Source: Parvibaculum indicum (GTDB taxonomy: Bacteria; Pseudomonadota; Alphaproteobacteria; Parvibaculales; Parvibaculaceae). From it: DNA of 64,000 bases. Shown in pieces: positions 34,544 through 42,896 of the stretch (position 1 is its first letter; the number at the start of each line of letters is the position of its first letter). The notes under the pieces were generated by a model. It saw only the letters and a program-made list of their open reading frames with translations, did not search any database and was not told where the DNA came from. Location of the stretch: assembly GCF_011762095.1 (NCBI RefSeq), contig NZ_JAASQO010000014.1:1-64000 (forward strand). Reading direction: 5' to 3'. The position numbers were made by a program, and so were the translations under genes.

Positions 34544-35263
34544 ATGCAGTTGCGTAGACATGCCGAACCCGCCCCCCGATTGCGCGAAACGCCGCTCAGC
34601 GTCTGCGGCGCGGCGCTGACGCCGCTGCCGGAGGGCGCGCTCTGGTGGGCGGACGAACGCATTCTCGTCGTCGCCGATCTGCATTTGGAAAAAGGCTCCG
34701 CCTTCGCCGAGCGCGGCATCGCCCTGCCGCCCTACGATACGGCCGCGACGCTCACCCGGCTCGAAAAGCTGATGGAAAAATACGAGCCCGAAACGCTCAT
34801 CGCGCTGGGCGACAGCTTCCATGACCGCCGGGCGGAAAAGCGCATGGCGAAGCCGGACGCGGACAGGCTCATCGCGCTCACCGCTTCATGCGACTGGATC
34901 TGGATCGAAGGCAATCACGACCCCGCGCCGCCGCGCCGTTTCGGCGGCTCGGTGAAGGCGGAGATGCATGTCGGCCCGCTCACCTTCCGGCACGAACCCC
35001 GGCCTGCGCCGTCCACGGGCGAGATCGCCGGCCATCTCCATCCTTGCGCGGCGGTGCGCGTGCGCGGGCGGCGCCTGCGGCGGCGCTGTTTCGTCAGCGA
35101 CACCACGCGCGCCATCATGCCCGCCTTCGGCGCCTATGCGGGCGGCCTCAACGTGCTGGACCGCGCCTATGCCGGGCTCCTGCCGGGCCGGGATTTCCAT
35201 GCCTGGATGATGGGCCGCGATGCCGTCGTGCCGGTCGCCGCGACGCGGCTGGAAGGCGACTAG
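34544..35263 (+). CDS. pdeM: Ligase-associated endonuclease PdeM (metallophosphoesterase)
   Basis: A 239-residue calcineurin-like metalloenzyme. The metal ligands are all in place: DLHLEKGS (D-x-H), GDSFHD, GNHD and GHLHP. This is the PdeM family, regularly beside Lhr-type helicases and ligases in bacterial DNA repair. It starts one base after the helicase stop, so co-translation is likely. It converges on the ccdA-like gene across a short hairpin. Confidence 0.85.
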   Translation: MQLRRHAEPAPRLRETPLSVCGAALTPLPEGALWWADERILVVADLHLEKGSAFAERGIALPPYDTAATLTRLEKLMEKYEPETLIALGDSFHDRRAEKRMAKPDADRLIALTASCDWIWIEGNHDPAPPRRFGGSVKAEMHVGPLTFRHEPRPAPSTGEIAGHLHPCAAVRVRGRRLRRRCFVSDTTRAIMPAFGAYAGGLNVLDRAYAGLLPGRDFHAWMMGRDAVVPVAATRLEGD

Positions 35264-35286
35264 AAGGCGGTGGATTCTTATCCGTC

Positions 35287-35309
35287 ATGCCCCGCTTCAT
35301 GCGGGGCAT
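35287..35309. terminator. Hairpin between convergent genes
   Basis: ATGCCCCGC and GCGGGGCAT form a perfect 9-bp stem around TTCAT. It stands between pdeM and the ccdA-like gene, so it could stop transcription from either side. The sequence GTCATGCCCCGC..GCGGGGCATCC is also of the dispersed-repeat kind. Confidence 0.55.
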
Positions 35310-35337
35310 CCACGTCTTCACATCTTTCCGGAAAGCC

Positions 35338-36129
35338 TCAGCCGAACTTCGCCAGCCCCGGAAACGTGTTGATGAGGAAGACGGCGATGCTCTCGAAAGA
35401 GCCCGTCAGCATCAGAAGGCCCGTCAGCGCCAGCAGCAGCCCCGCCGCGATTTCCACCTTGTGCATGTGACGGCGGAAACGGCCCGCGAAACTCAAGAAA
35501 CCGCGAATGGCAAAGGCCGCGGCGAGGAACGGAATGCCGAGCCCCAGCGAATAGACCGTCAGCAGCGAAACGCCCGCGCCGAGGCTTTCCTGCGAGGCTG
35601 CGACCGTCAGGATCGTGGCAAGGATCGGCCCGATGCACGGCGTCCAGCCGAAGGCGAAGGCAAGCCCCAGCAGATAGGGGCTCGCAAACTGCATGAAGAG
35701 GCTCTTCTCGCCCGCGCCCGTTCCCTGCACCTGAAACCGCGCCTCGCGGTCGAGAAAGGCGAGGCGGAAGACGCCCATATAATGCAGGCCGAAAATGATG
35801 ATGACCGCGCCCGCGATCCGCCCCAGAAGTTGCTTATGCGCAATGATGAGCGGATTGATCGCCGAGGCGCTCGCCCCCAGCGCGACGAAGATGGTGGTGA
35901 AACCCAGCACGAAGCCGATGGCGCCCAGCGTCACCCGCAGCGTCAGCCCGTCCGAGCCCAGCGCCTCGCCCTTCTCGTTCTCGGCGACGAGTTCGTCGAG
36001 CGACGTCCCCGCGATATAGCAGAGATAGGCCGGCACGAGCGGCAGCACGCAAGGGCTGAGAAAGCTGATAAGGCCGCCCGCGGCCGCGGCGGCATAGCTG
36101 ATGCTGGATGGGTCCATGGGCGGGGACAT
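35338..36129 (-). CDS. ccdA: CcdA/DsbD-type thiol-disulfide transporter
   Basis: A 263-residue membrane protein with about six helices that carries reducing power from cytoplasm to periplasm for cytochrome c assembly. The two redox cysteines are in SPCVLPLVPAY near the start and GWTPCIGP near residue 150, the characteristic pair. Start is uncertain: ATG at 36129 or 36117; neither has a good Shine-Dalgarno. No periplasmic thioredoxin partner is adjacent. Confidence 0.85.
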   Translation of the reverse strand: MSPPMDPSSISYAAAAAGGLISFLSPCVLPLVPAYLCYIAGTSLDELVAENEKGEALGSDGLTLRVTLGAIGFVLGFTTIFVALGASASAINPLIIAHKQLLGRIAGAVIIIFGLHYMGVFRLAFLDREARFQVQGTGAGEKSLFMQFASPYLLGLAFAFGWTPCIGPILATILTVAASQESLGAGVSLLTVYSLGLGIPFLAAAFAIRGFLSFAGRFRRHMHKVEIAAGLLLALTGLLMLTGSFESIAVFLINTFPGLAKFG

Positions 36130-36215
36130 TAGCCCGTCGCGCGGGCCCGGCAAACCGGTTTCGGTGCGATGACGGGGATGTCGCCTTGCGGCGTGTTGTC
36201 CCGGTTGAGGCCTCG

Positions 36216-36317
36216 CCCTTCGAGACGGACGCTCGCGCGTCCTCCTCAGGACGAGGAGCTGAATCGACAATTCCGGCCTCATCCTGAGGAGCGGCGAAGC
36301 CGCGTCTCGAAGGAGGG
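36216..36317. repeat. Dispersed palindromic repeat (CCTTCGAGACG family), copy 1
   Basis: Arms CCTTCGAGACG and CGTCTCGAAGG (11 bp, exact) enclose inner arms CCTCCTCAGG / CCTGAGGAG, so the ~100-bp unit folds as one cruciform. A second copy is at 47204-47295. It lies in the 204-base gap between the TIGR02186 and ccdA-like genes. Confidence 0.75.
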
Positions 36318-36333
36318 CGTCGCCCCGTGTCGC

Positions 36334-37143
36334 CTAGCGCCGGCCCAGCACGGCGGAGGCCAGCCAGCCGAAAAAGGCGGCGCCGATCACCGCGATCAGG
36401 CCGTAAAGCAGCGCGTCGTTATAGGCGAGGCGATAGATGAAGCGCTCGATCCCGCCCTTGTCGATATAGAGCGGCGAGGAAATCGTATCGACGACCTTGC
36501 CGTCCCGGAGCAGATAGACCTTCGCCGTATAGAGCCCGACCGGGACCGTGGCGGGCAGGTCCAGCGTGGCGCGGAAGAGCGTCTGGCCGAGAAAGATCAC
36601 CCCGCCCGGATCGGTGAGATAGAGCCCCTCGCGGCGCTTGTTGCGGATCAGCGCCTTCCAGAAATCGAGTTCCGTGTCGGGCGGCAGGAATTCCCGCGTG
36701 CCGTCGATACCCGTCGCCACCGCTTCGCCGAATTCGTAATTCTCGATGCCGATGCGTTGCGCGCGCAGCGTCTCGGGCGAGGAAATGACTTCCAGCGGCC
36801 GCGTACTGGCGATGGCGTGATAGCCGGGCACATTGGGATAGGTCACCGAGTCGTGATTGACCCATATGCCCGCAACCTGTTCCTTGCGCCGCACCTTCAC
36901 CGTTCGCGTCGGTCCCGTCACGACCACGATGATGTCGCGATCGACGGTGCGCTCGTCCGGCGGCGCTTCCACCGCGCCGAAGAGAAGGATCTCCGTGCCC
37001 GTGAAATTGGAACGGATGGAGACCTGATGCTGCGACAGGTCGGTCACGAGCCGGTCCGCGCGCGCATCCGGCGCGGCAAGCGCCGCCGCGCCCAGCGTCA
37101 GCAGGGCCAAAAGCGCATATCTGCCGGTCCGCCATGCGCCCAT
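36334..37143 (-). CDS. TIGR02186 family membrane protein
   Basis: A 269-residue protein with a signal peptide (cleavage near AADARA, about residue 29), a large extracytoplasmic beta-rich domain, and one C-terminal membrane helix (about 243-264). Features such as GTEILLFGAVE, IVVVVTGP and GLYTAKVYLLRDG mark the TIGR02186 family, nearly always next to a TSUP permease. It begins 3 bases after the TSUP stop; it is likely a partner or periplasmic subunit of the transporter. Function not known. Confidence 0.82.
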   Translation of the reverse strand: MGAWRTGRYALLALLTLGAAALAAPDARADRLVTDLSQHQVSIRSNFTGTEILLFGAVEAPPDERTVDRDIIVVVTGPTRTVKVRRKEQVAGIWVNHDSVTYPNVPGYHAIASTRPLEVISSPETLRAQRIGIENYEFGEAVATGIDGTREFLPPDTELDFWKALIRNKRREGLYLTDPGGVIFLGQTLFRATLDLPATVPVGLYTAKVYLLRDGKVVDTISSPLYIDKGGIERFIYRLAYNDALLYGLIAVIGAAFFGWLASAVLGRR

Positions 37144-37146
37144 GCG

Positions 37147-38076
37147 TCAGGTCCCCGACGACATGACGACGATGGAATAGAGGTCGTCGGGACGGCTGAT
37201 GAGGTCGATGCCCAGCCGGACGCCGATGATGAGGAGCAGTGCCGCCAGCAGCGCCCGCACCTGTTCGCCCTGGAGCTTTTCGCCCACGCGCACGCCGAAT
37301 TGCGCCCCCACCGCGCCGCCGATCACGAGGATGAAGCCCAGCACGATATCGACCGCCTGGTTTTCATAGGCATGCATCACGCCGGTCAGCGCGGTCACGA
37401 ATACGATCTGGAAGAACGATGTGCCGATGACGACGCTGGTCGGCATCCGCAGCAGATAGATCATGGCCGGGATCATGATGAAGCCGCCGCCCACGCCCAT
37501 GATGGCCGATAGCGTGCCGACGAAATAGCCGACCAGAATGGGCGGGATCACGCTGATATAGAGTTTGGAGCGGCGGAACCGCATTTTGAAGGGCAGGCCG
37601 TGGATCCAGCTGTGATGCCCCCGTCCCCGCGCGCGGCCGCCCGCGCCGCCATTGCGCGCGACCCGCATGGCTTGCACGCTTTCGACCATCATCAGCCCGC
37701 CGATAATGGTCAGGAAGACGACATAGATAATCGAAATCATCAGGTCGACCTGGCCGATGGCGCTGAGCAGCTTGAACAGATAGATACCGCTGAGCGAGCC
37801 CGCCGTACCGCCCGCCAGCAGGACGCCGCCCATCTTGAAGTCGATACTGCGCCGCGCGAAATGCGCCAGCGCCCCCGTCACCGAGGAGGCGACGACCGAG
37901 GTCGATTGCGTGCCCACTGCGATGGCGGGCGGTATGCCGAGAAAGATGAGGAGCGGCGTCATCAGGAAGCCGCCGCCAATGCCGAACATGCCCGACAGGA
38001 ATCCGACCGTGAGCCCCATCGCCAGGATGGTCAGCACATTCACCGGTATTTCCGCGATCGGCAGATAGATTTGCAT
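37147..38076 (-). CDS. TSUP (TauE/SafE) anion exporter
   Basis: A 309-residue permease with about eight helices in two repeated halves. GFLSGMFGIGGGFLMTPLLIFLGIPPAIAVGTQ and GYFVGTLSAIMGVGGGFIMIPAMIYLL are the paired TSUP signatures. TSUP proteins move sulfite, sulfonates or related C-S compounds. Between the halves is a basic cytosolic loop (GRARGRGHHSW). Operon with TIGR02186. Confidence 0.87.
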   Translation of the reverse strand: MQIYLPIAEIPVNVLTILAMGLTVGFLSGMFGIGGGFLMTPLLIFLGIPPAIAVGTQSTSVVASSVTGALAHFARRSIDFKMGGVLLAGGTAGSLSGIYLFKLLSAIGQVDLMISIIYVVFLTIIGGLMMVESVQAMRVARNGGAGGRARGRGHHSWIHGLPFKMRFRRSKLYISVIPPILVGYFVGTLSAIMGVGGGFIMIPAMIYLLRMPTSVVIGTSFFQIVFVTALTGVMHAYENQAVDIVLGFILVIGGAVGAQFGVRVGEKLQGEQVRALLAALLLIIGVRLGIDLISRPDDLYSIVVMSSGT

Positions 38077-38327
38077 GAGCGTAAGCGCTTCCGGCGGCCT
38101 GCCCGCGAGACGGGGCCCGTCGGCCTTCCCCCTTCGCTTGTCGGCAACGACCGTGTCGGGAGGAACCCGCCGCGATACGGTGCCGGCAATGTTTGATTTG
38201 GCGTAGCACGTTGCCGGCCCGTTTCAAAGGGGCGGCGGGCCGGGGAGCGGACTATCTCGTAGGCTTTTGCGTCAGAACCGCGACGCGGAATCGGCAGGGG
38301 CCTTTCGGGCCGTTCCCGCCGGCGGCT

Positions 38328-41294
38328 TTACCCTTCGAGTTCGATCAGCAGTTCCGGCGTGACCTTGCCCGAGGGCGCAAAGCCGTTCGCCTTCTGGAAG
38401 GCGGCGATGGCGTCTCTGGTGCGCGGTCCCATCATGCCGTCGGCCGGGCCGGCATCGTAGCCGAGTGCGTTGAGCAGGGACTGGGCCTGGGCGATATCGG
38501 GGTCGGCAGGTCCGGCGGCGGCGCTGTTCCAGCTCTTGAGCGAGGAAAGATCGCCATTCGCCACCGGATCGGCGGTCTTGGCCTGCCAGGCATTCGTCGC
38601 GATGCGCGCATCGGCGAGATCGCCGGGCTCCATCCGTTCGGCCAGCGCGTCGCGCTTCTTGGCCGCGCCCTTGTCGCCCGCCGCGGCGGCGATGGCGAAC
38701 CATTGATAGGCGGTGGCGAGGTCTTCCTCGACGCCGAGCCCGCGTTCGTTCAGCACGGCCAGATTGTACTGGCTGTCGCCGAGCCCGTAATCGGCGGCCT
38801 TCGCGAACCATTCGGCGGCCTTGGTGAAATTCTGCGAGGTGCCGCGCCCCTCCGCATACATGACGGCGAGATTGTGCATCGCCTTCACATTGCCCTTGTT
38901 CGCGGCCTGCTCGTAAAGCTGCAGCGCGCGGGCATTGTCCTGGCCCACGCCGCGCCCTTTTTCATAGAAGGTCGCCAGCCGGTACTGGGCGATGGTCAGC
39001 CCCTGTCCGGCGGCCTTGCGGATCCATGTCACGGCCTGGGTGTCGCTCTGCGCCACGCCCTCGCCGCGCGCATAGGCATCGCCCAGCGTGTATTCCGCGG
39101 CGGCGTTTCCGGCCTGCGCGGCATCGTTCAGCGTTACCTGCCGGGGCGCGCTGGGCGCGGGCGGCACGTCGTCGGCGGGCGTGACCGGCACCGTCGCCAC
39201 ATCGACGGAGGTCTCGGCGGTGGCGCCGTCCGCCGGGGCCGATGCGGTGCCGCTTTCGGTCGCACCGTTTTCGGGCGCGCCGTTGTCAGGCGTGGCGGAC
39301 GCCGGTGCCTCTGGTGCCGCATCGGCACCGGCGTCCTCCGGAACGGCCTCCGGATCGACCGGGGCGGGCGAAGTCGCCGCGCCCGTATTGCTTGTCGGCG
39401 CCGTGTCGCCCGGCGTCGGGCTCTGGCGCATGAAGAGGAAGGCGCCCGCGACGATCGCGAGCGCGATAAAGCCCACCGTCGCGGCCATGACGAGACGGCT
39501 GCGTTTTTTCTCCGCATCGTTCGCGTCGAAGCGCGCCGAAGAGTCGGCATAGGCGGGGCTGTCATAGCCGGAATGGCTGCCCTGCGAGGCGGCCTGCGCG
39601 GCGCGCCGTGCCTGGGCAAGGAAATCCTGCGCGGCCTGCGCGCCGGCTTCCCTCAGCGGCGGCGGCGGGGGCGGATCGGGCGGAATGACGCCGTCATCCT
39701 CGTCTTCCTCGGGTTCGGGCGTCTCGTAATCGGGGATGTCCTTCGCCTTGGGCGGCTCCTGGACCGGCATTTCGCGGGCCGGTTCGACAAGCCGGGGCGC
39801 CTCGTCCATGGGCGGCGCGGCGGGTTCCTCGCGCAGCACCGGCGCACGGGCCTGCGCGACGGGTTCGGCGGGGATCGCGGAGGGCACCATGAAGCCTTCG
39901 CCGCCCGCCGGCGTGCCGATCGACGGCAGGTCGAACTGCGCGCCCCCCATGCCCGGCGCGTTCAGCGCGGCCGCGGTGGGGAAGTTGGGCGAGAAGCTGC
40001 CATGCGGCCCCATGCCCGCATTGATCTGCGGCGAGGCGGGCCGTGCCGCGCGCTGCTTGGCCGTCTTTTCCAGCCGGGCCAGGCGTTCGGTCGTGCGGGC
40101 CAGCACGCTCTGCACCGATTCCAGCGCTTCGCGGCTCTGGTGATCGGTCTGGCTCAGCCGGTCCGCGATCTGCGCCAGCGTGTCTTCCACATTGCGCGTG
40201 GTCTCGTCGGTGCGGTGTTCGCTCTCTTCCAGGCGCCGCGCCAGCATGTCGAGCTGGTCGGCCAGTTCGCGCGGCATTTCCGGCTCGCGCGGCTTGGAAA
40301 GGTCGTCGATCTGCCGCGCAATGCCGTTCATGCCCTTATGCACGGTGTCCAGCGCATCCTGGCTTTTCTGTTCGGTCTGCTCGAGCCGTTCGGAAAGCCG
40401 GGTAAGGCTCTTCTGGAGGCTCGAAATCGTGTCGCGCTGGCTGTCGGCCTGCGCCTTGTCCTCGAAGGCCTTCAGCGCCGCCTGCACGGCCTTGGCCTGG
40501 GTCTGTTCCAGATTGCCGCTGACGCCGGACAGGCTCTGCTCCATCTGCTCCAGCCTCTGGGAGAGGAGGGAGAGATGTTTTTCCTGCGCCTCGGCGCGCT
40601 TCTTCTCGGCTTCGCGCTCGTTGGCCTGCTCGGTCTCGTCGATGCGCGTGGAAAGCTGGCCCAGCATGTTGCGGATATCGGCCAGCGAGTCGTTGGTCCG
40701 CTTCTCGCTTGTGTCCAGATGATCGACCACCGCGTTCACCGCCTTTTCCAGCGTCTGGATGGCGCGCTTGTCCTCGGCGGTCTGCGTGCCGCCGCCATCC
40801 TGCTCCGCGCGTTCCAGCCGCTCGGCCAGATGCTGCAGTTTGCGCTCCAGAGGATCGATAACGGCTTTCGTCTCCTGCGGCTGCGGCTGGGCGGGCGCAT
40901 GTTCGGCGCGGACCATCCGGTCGGCCAGCTCGTCGATGGTTTCGCCCAGGCGGCGGGTCAGCTCCGCCGTCCGGTCTTCGCTCCGCTCCAGGCGCCGGGA
41001 AAGATTGCGGACCGCGTCGGTCAGGCTGTCCATGTCGTCGTCGCCGGGCCGGGCGGCCTGCGCGGGCACCTGGGCGTCACGCTCCGGGCGTCCGCCCGAG
41101 CGGGTCTGGTTGCTCCAGCCGTCGCGCTCGCCGTCGTCGCCGGACACATCGTCCGTGCCGCTGTCCATGATGACCTGGTTCAGCCAGGCACCGAGCGTCA
41201 ATCCCGAGCGGCGCGCAGCCTGCTTCGCAGCTTCGCGCGCTTCGGGCTCGATGCCTTTGACGCTCCAGGGGACCCCCGATCTCATCCGAATCAC
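38328..41294 (-). CDS. podJ: PodJ-like polarity/coiled-coil protein with Sel1 repeats and PG-binding domain
   Basis: A 988-residue single-pass membrane protein, the layout of Caulobacter PodJ. The N-terminus PWSVKGIEPEAREAAKQAAR is the family hallmark; residues ~90-420 are coiled coil with recurring L-x-x-R-L-E-x-x-E segments; then a disordered Pro-rich part, one membrane helix near residue 605-622 (VMAATVGFIALAIVAG), an acidic periplasmic linker, four or so Sel1 repeats (A-G-N-A-A-A-E-Y-x-L-G-D-A-Y-A-R-G style) and a C-terminal peptidoglycan-binding domain ending at GKVTPELLIELEG. PodJ organises cell poles. The start falls 32 bases before a four-GANTC cluster. Confidence 0.8.
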   Translation of the reverse strand: MIRMRSGVPWSVKGIEPEAREAAKQAARRSGLTLGAWLNQVIMDSGTDDVSGDDGERDGWSNQTRSGGRPERDAQVPAQAARPGDDDMDSLTDAVRNLSRRLERSEDRTAELTRRLGETIDELADRMVRAEHAPAQPQPQETKAVIDPLERKLQHLAERLERAEQDGGGTQTAEDKRAIQTLEKAVNAVVDHLDTSEKRTNDSLADIRNMLGQLSTRIDETEQANEREAEKKRAEAQEKHLSLLSQRLEQMEQSLSGVSGNLEQTQAKAVQAALKAFEDKAQADSQRDTISSLQKSLTRLSERLEQTEQKSQDALDTVHKGMNGIARQIDDLSKPREPEMPRELADQLDMLARRLEESEHRTDETTRNVEDTLAQIADRLSQTDHQSREALESVQSVLARTTERLARLEKTAKQRAARPASPQINAGMGPHGSFSPNFPTAAALNAPGMGGAQFDLPSIGTPAGGEGFMVPSAIPAEPVAQARAPVLREEPAAPPMDEAPRLVEPAREMPVQEPPKAKDIPDYETPEPEEDEDDGVIPPDPPPPPPLREAGAQAAQDFLAQARRAAQAASQGSHSGYDSPAYADSSARFDANDAEKKRSRLVMAATVGFIALAIVAGAFLFMRQSPTPGDTAPTSNTGAATSPAPVDPEAVPEDAGADAAPEAPASATPDNGAPENGATESGTASAPADGATAETSVDVATVPVTPADDVPPAPSAPRQVTLNDAAQAGNAAAEYTLGDAYARGEGVAQSDTQAVTWIRKAAGQGLTIAQYRLATFYEKGRGVGQDNARALQLYEQAANKGNVKAMHNLAVMYAEGRGTSQNFTKAAEWFAKAADYGLGDSQYNLAVLNERGLGVEEDLATAYQWFAIAAAAGDKGAAKKRDALAERMEPGDLADARIATNAWQAKTADPVANGDLSSLKSWNSAAAGPADPDIAQAQSLLNALGYDAGPADGMMGPRTRDAIAAFQKANGFAPSGKVTPELLIELEG

Positions 41295-41515
41295 TAGCCT
41301 TTGAACGGTTTGGGTCAGTATATGCCACGTAATATGGCGTTTAAACTTGTGGGGCGGCCCAAAATATTGACATCGGCACCATATTTGGTGAATAGCACCG
41401 ATTCTCTATCGAGGCGCGGCCGTCGAAACGGCCTCTCCCGCATGCGTCCTATAAGGCGCCGGGCACCGTAAACAGCCGGTTAACGACTCGAGGATTCCTG
41501 CGTATATGCAGGGAC

Positions 41516-42073
41516 TTAAGGCCCGCCGAAGACCTCGGTCGCATAGACCTTGTCGCCGGCGCGGGCCACCCCCATGCCGGTGATGGTGAAGGCCGGATCC
41601 TGCATGTTCCGGCGATGCGACGGGCTGTTGCGCCATTTGGTGAAGAGCTTCTTCGCCAGCGCCTTGTCGTCGGCCTCAGGCCCCTGCACATAGACGATGT
41701 TCTCGGCCAGCGAGCCCTTGTAGTCCTCGTCGATCGCCAGCACCCGCTCCTTCGGGCCCTGGTCGTCGGGATTGAAATGGCCGAAGAAATCGCGAAGCGC
41801 CATGTCCTGGCTGTGCACGGCGGCGGCCTTTTGCAGCCGGCCATCGACCGAGAGCGGGTCGGCGCCCTTGGATTTGCGGAAGGCGTTCACCTCGGCAAGC
41901 AGCGCGCGGGCAAGCGGCGTGTCCTCCTGCGCCGAGGCCGCGGCCCGGCTGGGCAGGCTCGACGTATTGACCCGGGCGAACTTGTCGCCGCCGGAAGACC
42001 CGCCGCTGGTCTGGCATCCCGCCAGGACGAGGCTCGCCGCCACGGCGAGGATGGCCGCATATCCCGATTTCAT
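41516..42073 (-). CDS. CAP/SCP-domain lipoprotein
   Basis: A 185-residue lipoprotein: hydrophobic N-terminus and lipobox LAGC (Cys20), then a CAP domain with LLAEVNAFRKSKG at the start, HSQDMALRDFFGH, and WRNSPSHRRNMQDP as the second CAP signature. Bacterial CAP proteins are secreted and poorly understood. It has its own gene separated by 221 bases from podJ downstream. Confidence 0.82.
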   Translation of the reverse strand: MKSGYAAILAVAASLVLAGCQTSGGSSGGDKFARVNTSSLPSRAAASAQEDTPLARALLAEVNAFRKSKGADPLSVDGRLQKAAAVHSQDMALRDFFGHFNPDDQGPKERVLAIDEDYKGSLAENIVYVQGPEADDKALAKKLFTKWRNSPSHRRNMQDPAFTITGMGVARAGDKVYATEVFGGP

Positions 42074-42173
42074 GATCCCTCCCTCTCAAGCTTTTGGCCA
42101 TTCTGGCCGAACAACGGGCCTTATCCGAACAGGAAATTGTGGCGGAAGGTCGAATTTTCGGGCCGCGGCGTCA

Positions 42174-42202
42174 TTGACGCTTACGTTAACGTCACCTAGA
42201 GT
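42174..42202 (+). promoter_or_regulatory. MerR-type promoter with operator palindrome in the spacer
   Basis: TTGACG (42174-42179) and TAGAGT (42197-42202) are separated by 17 bases containing TTACGTTAACGTCA (42181-42194), centred on the perfect palindrome ACGTTAACGT. MerR-family regulators bind such sites between -35 and -10. The site precedes the MerR gene, and the motif resembles what I recall for LiuR regulators of acyl-CoA catabolism; autoregulation of the gene and possibly of the operon is inferred. Confidence 0.6.
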
Positions 42203-42324
42203 CCCGCCACTTCGAAATCTGGAAAGAAAGCCGGAAAACCGGCGAATGGACGGTTTTCGCAGCGGGCAGGCGCCGCAACGACCTGTCGGTCCCGCACCGC
42301 CGCGAAATATCGGGGAGATGAAAC

Positions 42325-42813
42325 ATGGACCAGCAGACTTCCGACCATGCCGTCTTGGCAGGCGGTCACGAGGGCGACAAGCACGGGCCTTGCCCGACTT
42401 TCTCCATCACCCAGCTTGCCGAGGAATTCGGCCTCACGACCCGCGCGATCCGCTTTTATGAAGACAAGGGGCTCCTCTCGCCGGAGCGCCAGGGCCAGAC
42501 CCGCGTCTATCACCCGCGCGACCGCGCCCGGCTGATCCTCATCGTGCGGGGCAAGAATGTCGGCCTCGCACTGACCGAGATCAAGGAAATCCTCGATCAC
42601 TACGACCCGACCGAGGGCTGCGAAACGCAGGACCGCATCGCGCTGGAAAAGTTCCGCAAGCGCATTACAAGCCTTGAGCGCCAGCGCGACGAGATCGGCC
42701 TGCAGGTGGCGACGCTGCAGGAGGCCTGCCGCCGCCTCGAAGAACGAATTGCCGCGGACGGAAATTCCGGGAAGGATGCGCCCAGGAAGCGCCGAGAAGC
42801 CTCGACGGGTTGA
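42325..42813 (+). CDS. MerR-family regulator (LiuR-like) of acyl-CoA degradation
   Basis: A 162-residue regulator. The winged-helix HTH is at residues ~32-75 (SITQLAEEFGLTTRAIRFYEDKGLL, then RVYHPRDRARL), followed by a long dimerisation helix. It lacks the C-terminal metal-binding cysteines of CueR/ZntR and belongs to the group that controls branched-chain or fatty acyl-CoA genes. ATG 42325 follows CGGGGAG. It leads a rightward run with the four beta-oxidation genes. Confidence 0.82.
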   Translation: MDQQTSDHAVLAGGHEGDKHGPCPTFSITQLAEEFGLTTRAIRFYEDKGLLSPERQGQTRVYHPRDRARLILIVRGKNVGLALTEIKEILDHYDPTEGCETQDRIALEKFRKRITSLERQRDEIGLQVATLQEACRRLEERIAADGNSGKDAPRKRREASTG

Positions 42814-42896
42814 GGTTTCGCCCATCGGCGCGTGCCGTCCGCCAGTCGCGCGCGCGAGCGGCGGACGCTTGGGAACTGTCGATTTCGAGGTAATCA

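Noticed and set aside
31966-34719. A ~900-codon minus-strand frame opposite the Lhr-type helicase
   Set aside because: Mirror frame; the helicase motifs on the plus strand are complete.
38193-41297. A ~1030-codon plus-strand frame opposite the PodJ-like gene
   Set aside because: It is Gly/Arg-rich and reflects the coiled-coil repeats of the gene below it; no start signal or family.
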